From Acinetobacter pecorum (GTDB lineage: Bacteria > Pseudomonadota > Gammaproteobacteria > Pseudomonadales > Moraxellaceae): a stretch of 64,000 bases of DNA. A program made the translations under genes and the position numbers. Below, piece after piece: positions 1-7,956 of this stretch; within the stretch, counting starts at the first letter, position 1; each line of letters opens with the position of its first letter. The notes below the pieces were generated by a model. That model was given only the letters and a program-made list of their open reading frames with translations. It searched no databases and was not told where the DNA came from. The stretch spans positions 1-64,000 of the forward strand of contig NZ_JACSPT010000016.1 of the NCBI RefSeq assembly GCF_014837015.1, in the 5' to 3' direction.

Positions 1-77
1 GTTTTAGGTGCAGGCTTCTTCATCTGGAAATTATATTGCTAAAGAAGCCCTCAAGAATAGCTTTGTGCAACAAAGCC
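1..77. mobile_element. Terminal end of an insertion sequence (IS5/IS903-like or similar), continuing left of the window
   Basis: Read on the minus strand, the sequence from 77 downward begins GGCTTTGTTGCACAAAGC, which looks like an IS terminal inverted repeat. The same type of sequence begins at 13683 (GGTTTTGTTGCACAAACC), and the similarity continues for about 75 bases. The amidohydrolase reading frame loses family similarity exactly at this boundary. The family assignment is a guess from the terminus, because no transposase is visible. Confidence 0.6.
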
Positions 78-570
78 GGTTGAAATCGGGATGGTCAATA
101 AAATGGGATGAAGGCCGCCCATTGAGCAGAGCACCCTTGAAACCTAATTCTTTGACCGTTCGCTCCAGCTCTTTTTCGGCCTCATCCGGCTGAGCCCAAG
201 GGAGCGTTGCGAATGCCGCAAACCGGTCGGGATGAGCATTCACTGCTCGAGCAAGGCGGTCATTCGCGGCGTGGCTTAAATTTACCGCTTCAGCAGCAGG
301 TGCCAAATGAGGAAATCCGCCAACAGAAAGAACCTGCATTGTAATCCCAGCTTGATCCATATCCGCCAGACGTCCGCTACCTAGGTCTGAACCTTTTAAA
401 TTTATTAGATCATTTTTCTCAATTTGAGGACGGCTTCGATCCGGAGAATTACCATCTGTAACCGTCTTTGCCCAGTCAAGCAGAAATGGAGCCTGTGCAA
501 GCGCGACAGCCATGGACGCTTTAGCAAATGCCTTATCGAGATAGTGTTCTTCCAGACAAATTATTTTCAT
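31..570 (-). pseudogene. Amidohydrolase (metal-dependent hydrolase, amidohydrolase-2 type), 3' end cut off by an IS
   Basis: The frame starts at the internal Met at 570 (MKIICLEEHYLDKAF), typical of TIM-barrel amidohydrolase-2 proteins of the aminocarboxymuconate-semialdehyde decarboxylase group. Family proteins are usually over 300 residues; only about 165 remain. Conserved-looking stretches are ANDRLARAVNAHPDRFAAFA and the segment ending HFIDHPDFNR. After this Arg the frame enters the IS terminus at 77 and runs through about 14 unrelated residues to a stop at 31. The C-terminal half with the later metal and catalytic residues is missing, so it is probably inactive. An upstream extension to 630 is open, but its sequence is unlike the family. 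Its reaction in this strain cannot be told. Confidence 0.75.
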
Positions 571-704
571 TTTTTTCTCGCAAGTGATACAGATGACGCC
601 AACTTGTTTCTGCTGATGTCTTTCATACAAAGGGCCAACACAACCATCAACTGAATATGGTTAAAAGTCTACTCAAAGGGACCTCTTTGCTGGCATCAGA
701 CCTG

Positions 705-1652
705 TTAAATCATCGGTTTTTCCCAGGCACCTCGGGTATCCACGCCTGTTGCTTTAGCCAACTCCTCCAGAGTGACCATTTCGTCAGCGCTAAGCTGAAT
801 CTCTGCTGCTCTGGCAGCATCTGTAACATGATCAACTTTGGTTACGCCGATGATGGGGAGCGTTCCCTTTGCAATTGCCCAGGCAATGGCAATCTGGGCC
901 ACGCTGGCATTTCTTTTATCTCCCATTTCCTTCATTGCAGCAGTGAGTTTTTCCAGCTGCGGTAAAACATTGTTATAGGTTTCAGCGCGGTCACTACCTG
1001 CAGGCATAGGATGTTGCGAGTCATAACGACCACTGAGAGCACCTTGCTCGAGCACCATATAGGCAAAAAAGGTCATATTGTTTTGATGGCAATATTCGAG
1101 AATCCCGGCTTCTTCCGAGGAACGATAGAGCATACTGTAGTGATTCTGAACTGCACTGACCGAAAAACCGGCTGGCTTTAAAATCTCGTTTACACGACTT
1201 ATTTGTTTCAAGCTGTGATTTGAAACACCGACCTGCTTTACCTTGCCACTCTGTAAAAGTGGAATCAGACCTGGCGTCCATCGCTCTACATCGGCAGGAT
1301 TGTGTATCCAATAAATATCAATATCTTGCACACCCAGACGCTCAAGGCTGGCATTGAGCATCGCACTTACGGGTTCAGCTGACTGTTCATCTGCAATTTG
1401 CGGCGTAAACTTGGTTGATATAATGATATCTTCGCGCGGATATTGAGGAATCAGCCTACCCAGCGCCGTTTCGGAACTTCCCATCCCGTAAACGGAGGCC
1501 GTGTCCCATAAATTCAGCCCTTGCTGCATAGCCTTGCTGAAGATCTCGGCCATCTGGCTATCAGAAAGGTGATTGCCAAATACGGTATCTCCTCCTGCAA
1601 ATCCTGTTCCCCAGGACCAGGTGCCCAATGCTACTTTCGGTAATTTTTTCAT
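705..1652 (-). CDS. Aldo/keto reductase
   Basis: A 315-residue NAD(P)H-dependent oxidoreductase of the aldo/keto reductase superfamily, normal in length. The family tetrad can be seen: Asp and Tyr in LWDTASVYGMG, Lys in IISTKFTP and His in DIYWIHNP, in the usual order. The C-terminal IIGVTKVDHVTDAA matches the cofactor-binding region. AGGAG lies 7 bases before the ATG at 1652. The substrate cannot be deduced. It points the same way as the broken amidohydrolase and may have been transcribed with it, since the two are separated by about 135 bases; a link in catabolism is only a guess. Confidence 0.9.
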   Translation of the reverse strand: MKKLPKVALGTWSWGTGFAGGDTVFGNHLSDSQMAEIFSKAMQQGLNLWDTASVYGMGSSETALGRLIPQYPREDIIISTKFTPQIADEQSAEPVSAMLNASLERLGVQDIDIYWIHNPADVERWTPGLIPLLQSGKVKQVGVSNHSLKQISRVNEILKPAGFSVSAVQNHYSMLYRSSEEAGILEYCHQNNMTFFAYMVLEQGALSGRYDSQHPMPAGSDRAETYNNVLPQLEKLTAAMKEMGDKRNASVAQIAIAWAIAKGTLPIIGVTKVDHVTDAARAAEIQLSADEMVTLEELAKATGVDTRGAWEKPMI

Positions 1653-2574
1653 TTTCTACTCCTAAAACAGCCGGTGAAGTCATTCAGTATCCAGCCAAAT
1701 GAGAGTCAATAAAGAAAAGAATCTGTTGAAGAATTAGATGTTTTTTACAAGATAAATGCCGTTGCAATATACTTAGTAAAGTACTCTCTCATAAAAAAGA
1801 AACTTACGATCCTGAACTTGCTCTCTCTTCTTTTTATAGATACATTTCACCTCTTTCCGACAAAAAATTATGCCCGGCCACATCCAGAGATTATGCGGAT
1901 TTCAAGGCTATATGACTTCCCGAATCAGGCTAACTGCATATTTTTTCGGGTAATGTCTGAGTCCAAATAATCCAGATGCAAAATTGCCCTTTATCTTTTG
2001 AGGCTATAAGTCAAAAAAACCCGTCATGAACAGCAGACATAATCACATTAAACGCTTATAGGGCATGGATCTTAAGGCTAGAGTTGTTAATAATCTTGAG
2101 TTTTTGTAAAGCAAAAATAAGGGGAAATTAGATCAAATATATTTAACTATTTTTAATAAAGAATTAGACACGAAAGCTATATTGCAGAAGCTATAAGAAA
2201 GATTTTCGATTATTATTAATTATACGAGATCATGCTAATTTATACTGTGAATGTTTCCTTATCTGAGCAACCAAAAAGATGATTAAAAAAATGTTATGAA
2301 ATATTCAAGTCTCAGTTATTTGGTAAGTTTTGCAGTTAAAAGGGATTCATAATAATTGTTATTATTCTGACTATATTCCAATTAGTACCACCCAGCATTT
2401 TATTAATAGAACTACAATTTAAAAAAGATAATATCATTTATCCAAAATTAAGAGACATTTCAAAAATGCATGCTGATTATATTTTAATTTTCGAGTTTTA
2501 AACCTTAGCTATAGAATAATGATTAAATATTGAGTTAAGCTCTAATTGCTAGAGATAAACCCAATATTTTAAAT
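1653..2574. other. AT-rich intergenic region without recognisable genes
   Basis: About 920 bases lie between the aldo/keto reductase start and the cbpM stop. I see only short broken frames, no tRNA or rRNA, and no clear repeat. The composition is strongly AT-rich from about 2090 onward. It may hold promoters for the reductase and remnants of lost genes. Confidence 0.5.
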
Positions 2575-2901
2575 CTATCCCTGATATTTAGTTATACGTC
2601 GAAGTTGCTCTAATTCTTCGATTAAATCCAGCATCATGGCCACAGCAGTAAAACTTGCATCAAAATCACGCTGTAAACGATACGCTTTTTGTGCACGTGA
2701 CACATCATCTACTAAAAAATATAAATCTGATGCATTTAAGCGATGTGGCAAAATATCGTATTCAATCAGTTGTAGAACCCATTCAGGACTTTGACCACAG
2801 ACTTGAGCAAAACTATTTAAATCATAATGTTGTTGTTCATCTAAAACTTCTACCTGCTGGATATCTTCTAAGACCACCTCATAATATTTAACTGTTGTCA
2901 T
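2575..2901 (-). CDS. cbpM: Chaperone modulator CbpM
   Basis: A 108-residue protein of the CbpM family, which binds the J domain of CbpA and blocks its stimulation of DnaK. It has the MerR-like helical layout of the family: an N-terminal helix region with YDLNSFAQVCGQSPEWVLQL, then LPHRLNASDLYFL and a C-terminal helix with LDLIEELEQLRR. It starts 11 bases after the cbpA stop, on the same strand and in the classical cbpA-cbpM order, so the pair is almost certainly one operon. Length is normal for the family. Confidence 0.9.
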   Translation of the reverse strand: MTTVKYYEVVLEDIQQVEVLDEQQHYDLNSFAQVCGQSPEWVLQLIEYDILPHRLNASDLYFLVDDVSRAQKAYRLQRDFDASFTAVAMMLDLIEELEQLRRITKYQG

Positions 2902-2912
2902 AATTTTACTCC

Positions 2913-3836
2913 TTATGATGATCTCGGCTTAAAGTTTGAAAATGCTGCTGCAAATGCTTCATAAGCCTGTTTTTGTTGCTCAGTTTGCGCATCTGGTTGC
3001 ACAATATCGAGGATCAGGAATAAATGCCCTGGATCTTTCGCAGGAATACCCTGATTTTTTAAACGTAATTGTTGACCTGTTTTTGCATTTTTAGGAATCT
3101 GAATATTGAGTTGTTTGCCATTGGGTAAACTTGCCATAATGGATTGTCCAAGTGCTGCTTCCCATGGACTAATCTTCAGATGATGATAGACATCCGCGTT
3201 TTCAACATAAGTTGAATCTGTAGCTTTATATTGGATTTCAATATACAGATCGCCATTTTCACCACCATGAATACCCGGTTGTCCTTGTCCTGTTAAACGG
3301 ATTTTTTGGCCTGCTTTCATGCCTTTTGGAATTTTAACTTTTAAGACTTTACGCTGTACTTCTGCTTGCCCATATGCATTGATAGTGGGAATCTGTAATG
3401 TGACATTTTGAGTTGCGCCATGGAATGCAACATCCAGATCTACTTCTAGAGTCGCATGTTGATCATCCCCTTTATAGGATGCTCGACCTTGATAACGCTG
3501 TTCATTAAAACCACCAAAACCACCGCCAAAGCGACCAAACAAGTCCTCAAACCCTGAAAAATCCTGCCCGCCCATATTGGAATAATATTGATGACTATTC
3601 CCACCTTGGCTACGGCTACTCTGTGGATGGTCTAATTCAAAATCATATTCTGCTTTTTTTTCTTCATTACTTAACACATCGTAGGCAACATTTACTTCTT
3701 GCATACGCTCTTGAGCATCAGCTTCTTTACTGACATCTGGATGATATTTTCTTGCAAGTTTACGATAAGCTTTTTTAATTTGCTCATCAGTTGCATCTCG
3801 AGATACACCTAATATTTCATAATAATTCTTGGCCAT
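2913..3836 (-). CDS. cbpA: DnaJ-type co-chaperone CbpA (curved DNA-binding protein)
   Basis: A 307-residue class B J-domain protein. The J domain is at residues 1-70 with the HPD motif at 32-34 (KYHPDVSK). A Gly/Phe-rich linker follows around 90-115, then the two DnaJ C-terminal beta domains with LKVKIPKGMKAGQKIRL and a second repeat LNIQIPKNAKTGQQLRL. There is no zinc-finger CxxCxGxG region, which separates it from DnaJ. It stimulates DnaK ATPase and binds DNA in the known family member. cbpM lies directly downstream as its inhibitor. Confidence 0.93.
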   Translation of the reverse strand: MAKNYYEILGVSRDATDEQIKKAYRKLARKYHPDVSKEADAQERMQEVNVAYDVLSNEEKKAEYDFELDHPQSSRSQGGNSHQYYSNMGGQDFSGFEDLFGRFGGGFGGFNEQRYQGRASYKGDDQHATLEVDLDVAFHGATQNVTLQIPTINAYGQAEVQRKVLKVKIPKGMKAGQKIRLTGQGQPGIHGGENGDLYIEIQYKATDSTYVENADVYHHLKISPWEAALGQSIMASLPNGKQLNIQIPKNAKTGQQLRLKNQGIPAKDPGHLFLILDIVQPDAQTEQQKQAYEAFAAAFSNFKPRSS

Positions 3837-4071
3837 ATCTACTCTATTTTATTGTTTATGTTTTAATCATTATTCAAATTTTTTAAAGATAAAAAAACCT
3901 TTTAAGGATTTTTCTTGTTATAAATTATTTCGTTGCACACAAAAAATAACACATTAAAATTATAGCATAATATAGTTTTTCTGATGACAGCTGCTATAGC
4001 TGATTACTTAATGGATTATCATAATAAAAAATATTATAAAATAGCCTCTTACCCATAGGTATATCTGTACT

Positions 4072-4089
4072 CATGATTTTAAAATCATG
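4072..4089. repeat. Perfect 18-bp palindrome
   Basis: CATGATTTTAAAATCATG is fully self-complementary. It is the first of four inverted repeats within about 215 bases (4072-4284). It could be an operator or a hairpin. No gene is clearly attached to it now. Confidence 0.6.
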
Positions 4090-4428
4090 CTAGATTTCTG
4101 CACAAGTGGAAACAATACCCGATAAAAAAACTTCTGCAGCCGCTTCTTTAACCTGTTGGGCAGATCTGGTTACTCGCTAAGGCTTATTAAAATCGTGGAA
4201 CATTCGATACAAAGTATCGTCCTCAGTCACGATCTATCCTATCCCGATAGATCGTTATATCTACTTTATACTTAAATGTAGATCTACCATCCGATTTCGT
4301 TGATACACAGACATATAGATCAGCTTAAGCCTGGATATATAAACTTCAATAAATTTTTGGCAGAGAAACTTATAGAATAAATACAGAACCTTATCTTTAT
4401 AAAGCAGGATCTCCAAATAACTACCCAT

Positions 4429-4457
4429 AAAAAAGAGTCCATATAAGACTCTTTTTT
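4429..4457. terminator. Rho-independent terminator (works in either direction)
   Basis: AAAAAAGAGTC and GACTCTTTTTT form an 11-bp stem around a 7-base loop, with A and T runs on both sides. It lies 38 bases from the left end of the IS66 element, and no intact gene now ends here. Confidence 0.6.
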
Positions 4458-4525
4458 AATTCAGAAACAGATTTTAAATATTGATATGAATTTCGTAAGC
4501 GTCCGCTGAATCCCATGCCTATTTT

Positions 4526-6205
4526 TTAATTTTGGTCGGATTTCCAGCGGTGTGGCAGTAATTCTTCTATTTGGGTGACTTTATGCGTCGGCAGCCTTTT
4601 CAGCACATCACTTAAATAGGCATACGGATCCAGTCCATTCAGCTTTGCTGACTGGATTAAAGTCATAATATTGGCAGCTCGTTGGCCGCTGCGCAGCGAG
4701 CCAGCAAATAGCCAGTTCTTACGTCCCAACGCCCAGGGGCGCATCTGATTTTCAATCCCTTGCGCAGCAATGCTGCTCATATCTATAGGCAAATTGCCAT
4801 CATCCAGATAGCGGCAGAGTGCCTGCCAACGTTTTAGGCTGTAATTGATCGCCTTGGCAGTTGGAGAACTCGATGGCACCGCCAGATAATGTTGGTTGAG
4901 CCATTCATACAGTTGTTGCATCACCGGTTGGCTATGCTGTTGCCGGTATTCGCGGCGATGTTCTGCTGTACCATCGGTCTTTTTCCTGAGTTCTGCTTCT
5001 ATGGCATACAGTTTCTGAATCAGCACTAATGCCTGTTCAGCGATCTGACTTTTCCCGGTCACATGCAGTTCATGGAATTTACGACGTGCATGTGCCATGC
5101 AGCCCACCTCAATGACCTGGCCTGATTTAAAGCGTGCTTTATAACCACTGTAATCATCACAGACCAGATGACCCTGCCAGCCATTCAGGAACGCTTCAGC
5201 ATGCTGACCTGAACGACTATCCTGAAAGTCATAGATCACTGCCTGAACTGGATTGTACTGTGTAGTGGCATAGGCCCAGACATAACCTTTCTTCGGTTTT
5301 TTCTCATCATCACCCATCCGCATGATGGTGACCGGCGTTTCATCGGCATGGATCACCCGCTGTTGCAGCACCACCTGTTTTAAGGCATTGGCCAGAGGTT
5401 CCAGTTCCACACCGCAGCGACCAATCCAGTCAGATAAAGTAGATCTGGACAGATCAATGCCCGCCCGCTGATAGATCAGGCGCTGACGGTACAGCGGCAA
5501 ATGATCGGCATACTTCGATACCAGCACATGGCTGAGCAATTCAGGTGAAGCAATGCCTTTATCAATCACATAGGCAGGCATCGCTTGCTGAGTCAGAGTG
5601 TCGCACTGATCACAGACCCATTTGCCACGGACATGCTGTTCCTTGTAGAACTGTGCCGGTCTGAAATGCAGTTTTTCACTGATATCTTCGCCGATACGAC
5701 GTAACTGGCAGCCACAACTGCATTGGGTTGATGCAGGTTCATGCTCAATACGGATGGTGTGTAGATGATCTGGCAGCAGTCGACGTTTAGGTTTGTTGAC
5801 TGTGGCTTTCTGTGTCGCTGCATCAGTTTTATCTGCATTTAATCGTTCTAATTCTAGATCAACGGCTGCGATATCCTCTTCGACCGCTTCGTCCCATAGA
5901 TGGATTTGTTTTGCGTTGAGATGTTCGTTTTTACTGCCGAATTTATGCTTTTTAAACAGCGCCAGTTCATGCTCGTATTTTTGATTGAGAATAGAAAGAT
6001 GCTGAACTTTGGCATCCAATTGCTGGTTTAATTTTTCTAATTCTTGATTTGATTGTGCCAGAGACTGATGCTGCGTCGCCAACTGCCGGGTAAATTCCAG
6101 CAGTTGTTCATGGGTCAGTTGGCTTAAATCAGGCAGCATTTTCATGACCGCAGTATGCCTGAGGTCATGACGCAGAGGAAATAGAACGTTTGGAGAATAG
6201 CACAA
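4526..6205 (-). CDS. tnpC: IS66 transposase (TnpC, DDE type)
   Basis: The main transposase of the element. Residues about 30-85 form a leucine-rich coiled coil (LTHEQLLEFTRQLATQHQSL onward). A zinc-finger IS66 segment with Cys pairs follows (STQCSCGCQL, KWVCDQCDTL). The catalytic domain shows IHADETPVTI and HLVCDDYSGYKARF, and the C-terminal region has ENQMRPWALGRKNWLFAGS. The frame opens at 6205, but the Met at 6145 (MKMLPDLSQLTHEQ) fits the family better, giving about 539 residues. It starts 14 bases after tnpB if the longer frame is used. It appears full length. Confidence 0.93.
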   Translation of the reverse strand: MCYSPNVLFPLRHDLRHTAVMKMLPDLSQLTHEQLLEFTRQLATQHQSLAQSNQELEKLNQQLDAKVQHLSILNQKYEHELALFKKHKFGSKNEHLNAKQIHLWDEAVEEDIAAVDLELERLNADKTDAATQKATVNKPKRRLLPDHLHTIRIEHEPASTQCSCGCQLRRIGEDISEKLHFRPAQFYKEQHVRGKWVCDQCDTLTQQAMPAYVIDKGIASPELLSHVLVSKYADHLPLYRQRLIYQRAGIDLSRSTLSDWIGRCGVELEPLANALKQVVLQQRVIHADETPVTIMRMGDDEKKPKKGYVWAYATTQYNPVQAVIYDFQDSRSGQHAEAFLNGWQGHLVCDDYSGYKARFKSGQVIEVGCMAHARRKFHELHVTGKSQIAEQALVLIQKLYAIEAELRKKTDGTAEHRREYRQQHSQPVMQQLYEWLNQHYLAVPSSSPTAKAINYSLKRWQALCRYLDDGNLPIDMSSIAAQGIENQMRPWALGRKNWLFAGSLRSGQRAANIMTLIQSAKLNGLDPYAYLSDVLKRLPTHKVTQIEELLPHRWKSDQN

Positions 6206-6219
6206 TGTAGCAGCCTAGT

Positions 6220-6555
6220 TTAGAGCATTGTTACCACTTGCTGTCGTCCAATGCGCTGCCAGGGCAAACCCTGAATGAGTGCCTGTAACTGTTCTGGACT
6301 GAGAGCTACGTTTTCACCCTGGTGAACTTTGGCCCAGTGGAATTTTCCCTGTTCCAGCCGCCTGGCACACAGCCAGATGCCCAGTCCATCATGTACCAGC
6401 ACTTTCATACGATGGCCACGTTTATTACAGAACAGGTAGGCGCAATGCGGTTTGATTGAGCCAAAGGCTTTTATAATCTGCGCCATGGCCGTATCCATAC
6501 CCGCACGCATGTCCATGGGCTGGGTAGACAACCAGATTTCATCGATACGGATCAT
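6220..6555 (-). CDS. tnpB: IS66 accessory protein TnpB (IS66 Orf2)
   Basis: A 111-residue IS66 Orf2 protein, recognised by the stretches DMRAGMDTAMAQI and AYLFCNKRGHRMKVLVHDG, then GIWLCARRLEQGKFHW. It is needed for transposition in known IS66 elements, although its biochemical role is unclear. Its ATG overlaps the tnpA stop by 4 bases, which implies translational coupling. Length is normal. Confidence 0.93.
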   Translation of the reverse strand: MIRIDEIWLSTQPMDMRAGMDTAMAQIIKAFGSIKPHCAYLFCNKRGHRMKVLVHDGLGIWLCARRLEQGKFHWAKVHQGENVALSPEQLQALIQGLPWQRIGRQQVVTML

Positions 6556-6980
6556 TTGATCAAGCCCTGAAGTAAAAGCAGTAATTCAGTTGCAGACTCC
6601 ACCGGCCATTCGATTTCGATCATCTGATCCCTTACGGAACCTTGTTCATCATGTAATGGAATCCTGATATGAGCGGTAGCTTTCTTCTCTGGCACAGGTG
6701 GCGGAGGTGCTTCTTGTTTGACTGGCGTCGGGTGAAGAATGACGGGAAGGAAGTCGGTCTGTGGAATGGATGAGATTGTTAATGATGGAACCATTGATCT
6801 GGACTGACGAATCCATTTATGCAACAGATTGGCATTGATCTGATGTTGCATTGCGACCTTAGCCACCGATGTATCTGGCTGCTGGCATTGCTGAATAAGT
6901 TGATGTTTAAATTCAGCCGTGAAGGTTCGACGGGGCTTTTTTAGCGTTGGTGCAGTGTCTATAACTGTCTTTAAATCCAT
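6552..6980 (-). CDS. tnpA: IS66 accessory protein TnpA (helix-turn-helix, IS3/IS66 type)
   Basis: A 142-residue protein with an N-terminal helix-turn-helix of the transposase_8 type (RRTFTAEFKHQLIQQCQ, then ANLLHKWIRQSR). It has a proline-rich linker (APPPPVPEKK) and a variable C-terminal region. It is the first gene of the IS66 operon, lying just inside the right terminal repeat. In this family it is thought to assist DNA binding of the transposase. Confidence 0.88.
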   Translation of the reverse strand: MDLKTVIDTAPTLKKPRRTFTAEFKHQLIQQCQQPDTSVAKVAMQHQINANLLHKWIRQSRSMVPSLTISSIPQTDFLPVILHPTPVKQEAPPPPVPEKKATAHIRIPLHDEQGSVRDQMIEIEWPVESATELLLLLQGLIK

Positions 6981-7061
6981 AAATAGGTGTCCACTTAAAT
7001 TTTAGTGGACACTATCGCGGTATTAATGAGTTAGAAAAAGTGGGGCTCAGCGGACGCTTAC

Positions 7062-7398
7062 TGAATTTCTACAGATCGTGTTGAATAAACTCCAATTCAA
7101 ACGAATATTCAAAATTAAGACTTATGCATAACTCCAGAATTAAGAAATGGCTTATAGGGCGTATCGAAGTCATTGCATCTGCTCAATAGTGCAGAAGTTA
7201 TAAAGGTCAAAAAGAAAGTAGAGTCTAAGCAGCATCAGTTGAATCAACTGTATAACATACTAATTTTTAATATATTAAGAAAATTTTTACCTATTTTTAC
7301 CTATACAAAGCAAAAATGGGGTCACACAGCGTAGGACAGAGTCGGACAATACAGCCAATAAAAAAGCCTTTAAACATTGAGTTTAAAGGCTTTTTTAG
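7062..7398. other. Remnant of the right end of an earlier ssrA-targeting element
   Basis: From about 7280 this stretch resembles 40228-40331, the sequence directly upstream of the integrase gene. Shared features are ATGGGGTCA, a nearby CGGACAA and a terminator hairpin. No integrase coding sequence remains to its left, where 7062-7270 is AT-rich and noncoding. The simplest reading is the right edge of an older element whose integrase was lost. Confidence 0.55.
7361..7396 (-). terminator. Copy of the ssrA-side terminator hairpin
   Basis: AAAAAGCCTTTAAAC and GTTTAAAGGCTTTTT form a 15-bp stem around ATTGA. It corresponds to the hairpin at 40292-40330 that ends ssrA. It is part of the duplicated segment and no longer follows an RNA gene. 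Confidence 0.7.
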
Positions 7399-7441
7399 AT
7401 TCCGATGGATTACTTCGGAAAGAATTTTGGTGGAGGTGGCG
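7399..7441. repeat. attL: left direct repeat of the ssrA island
   Basis: This 43-base segment matches 40332-40374 with one difference (T versus C at the eighth base). The right copy covers the last 14 bases of ssrA, including the CCA end, and 29 bases downstream of it. The similarity stops at 7441. This is the expected duplicated end of a tyrosine-recombinase element that uses the tmRNA 3' end. Confidence 0.9.
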
Positions 7442-7956
7442 TCAATTGAACTCAAACACTAACTACTTAATTTCAAATATATTTTAATGAATAAAAAAAT
7501 TCATTGACCCAATTTTGACCCAAATTAGATTTAGTGTATTGATTCACCTTCAAATCTTGTTCAAATCCAAATTCAGGATTTGAAATGGCACACTGAATTA
7601 TACTAACATTGAGCGCACTATAAAATACTATGTTATAACATATTGTTTTTTTGATGTATTATTCTTTTAGACATATACAGGGACAAGGCAATGTTTGAAA
7701 TCATTGATGATTTAAAAAATAAATTAAATCAATATCATTCAGTTTATTAAAAGGGTAATACAATTTAATGACGAGTAGAGTCCGTAGTATGAAGGGCTTT
7801 TTAAGTGGTATCTGTGCATCTCTATATGCTCTCACAATAAGCCAACCATTCAGATTAAGAAATCATTGGCTTAAATGGGTTTAGGGTTATATATCCTAGA
7901 TACCGTTATTTTAGGCTGTTTATTACCAATATACGATGCATTAAAAATATTTTCTG
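7442..7956. other. Noncoding left edge of the island with a fic 5' remnant
   Basis: It contains the fic-like remnant at 7691-7750 and a 38-codon open frame at 7768-7884 (starting MTSRVRSMKGFLSGIC). A hydrophobic open frame follows in another phase (MGLGLYILDTVILGCLLPIY, from about 7874). The last two may be one degraded small membrane protein; I do not recognise it. The rest is AT-rich, without features I can name. Confidence 0.4.
7691..7750 (+). pseudogene. 5' remnant of a fic-like gene
   Basis: The 19-codon frame reads MFEIIDDLKNKLNQYHSVY and then stops. It matches the start of the intact Fic protein at 13886 (MFENIDDLKKKLDQHRPLSP). The resemblance extends about 45 bases upstream, including TGTATTAT and the leader CAGGGAnAAGG before the ATG. 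The rest of the gene is gone. The two copies differ, so this is an old duplication or the start of a second fic allele. It lies just outside the far end of the lactate operon. Confidence 0.7.

Larger units (their letters stand above)
3837..4494. other. Intergenic stretch with several small palindromes and a gene-end remnant
   Basis: About 660 bases between cbpA and the IS66 element. It contains a perfect 18-bp palindrome (4072-4089), hairpins at 4205-4219 and 4230-4254, and a weaker one at 4260-4284. On the minus strand, about 4104-4187 reads as roughly 28 codons (RVTRSAQQVKEAAAEVFLSG and a few more) ending in a stop. This looks like the C-terminal scrap of a lost gene, but I cannot name it. 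A terminator-like hairpin at 4429-4457 ends the stretch. Confidence 0.45.
4495..7061 (-). mobile_element. Complete IS66-family insertion sequence with 8-bp target duplication
   Basis: Terminal inverted repeats are GTAAGCGTCCGCTGAATCCC at 4495 and, read inward from 7061, GTAAGCGTCCGCTGAGCCCC, giving 18 of 20 matches. The flanks 4487-4494 and 7062-7069 are both TGAATTTC, an exact 8-bp duplication as expected for IS66. The element is 2567 bp and encodes the standard three genes in order tnpA, tnpB, tnpC on the minus strand, all intact. The element is therefore likely young and possibly active. Confidence 0.96.

Noticed and set aside
424..654. 76-codon plus-strand frame opposite the broken amidohydrolase
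   Set aside because: It is antisense to recognisable enzyme sequence and has no family match that I can see.
7427..7441. tRNA or tmRNA gene at the left island end
   Set aside because: Only 14 bases of the ssrA 3' end are present, so it is an att copy and not an RNA gene.
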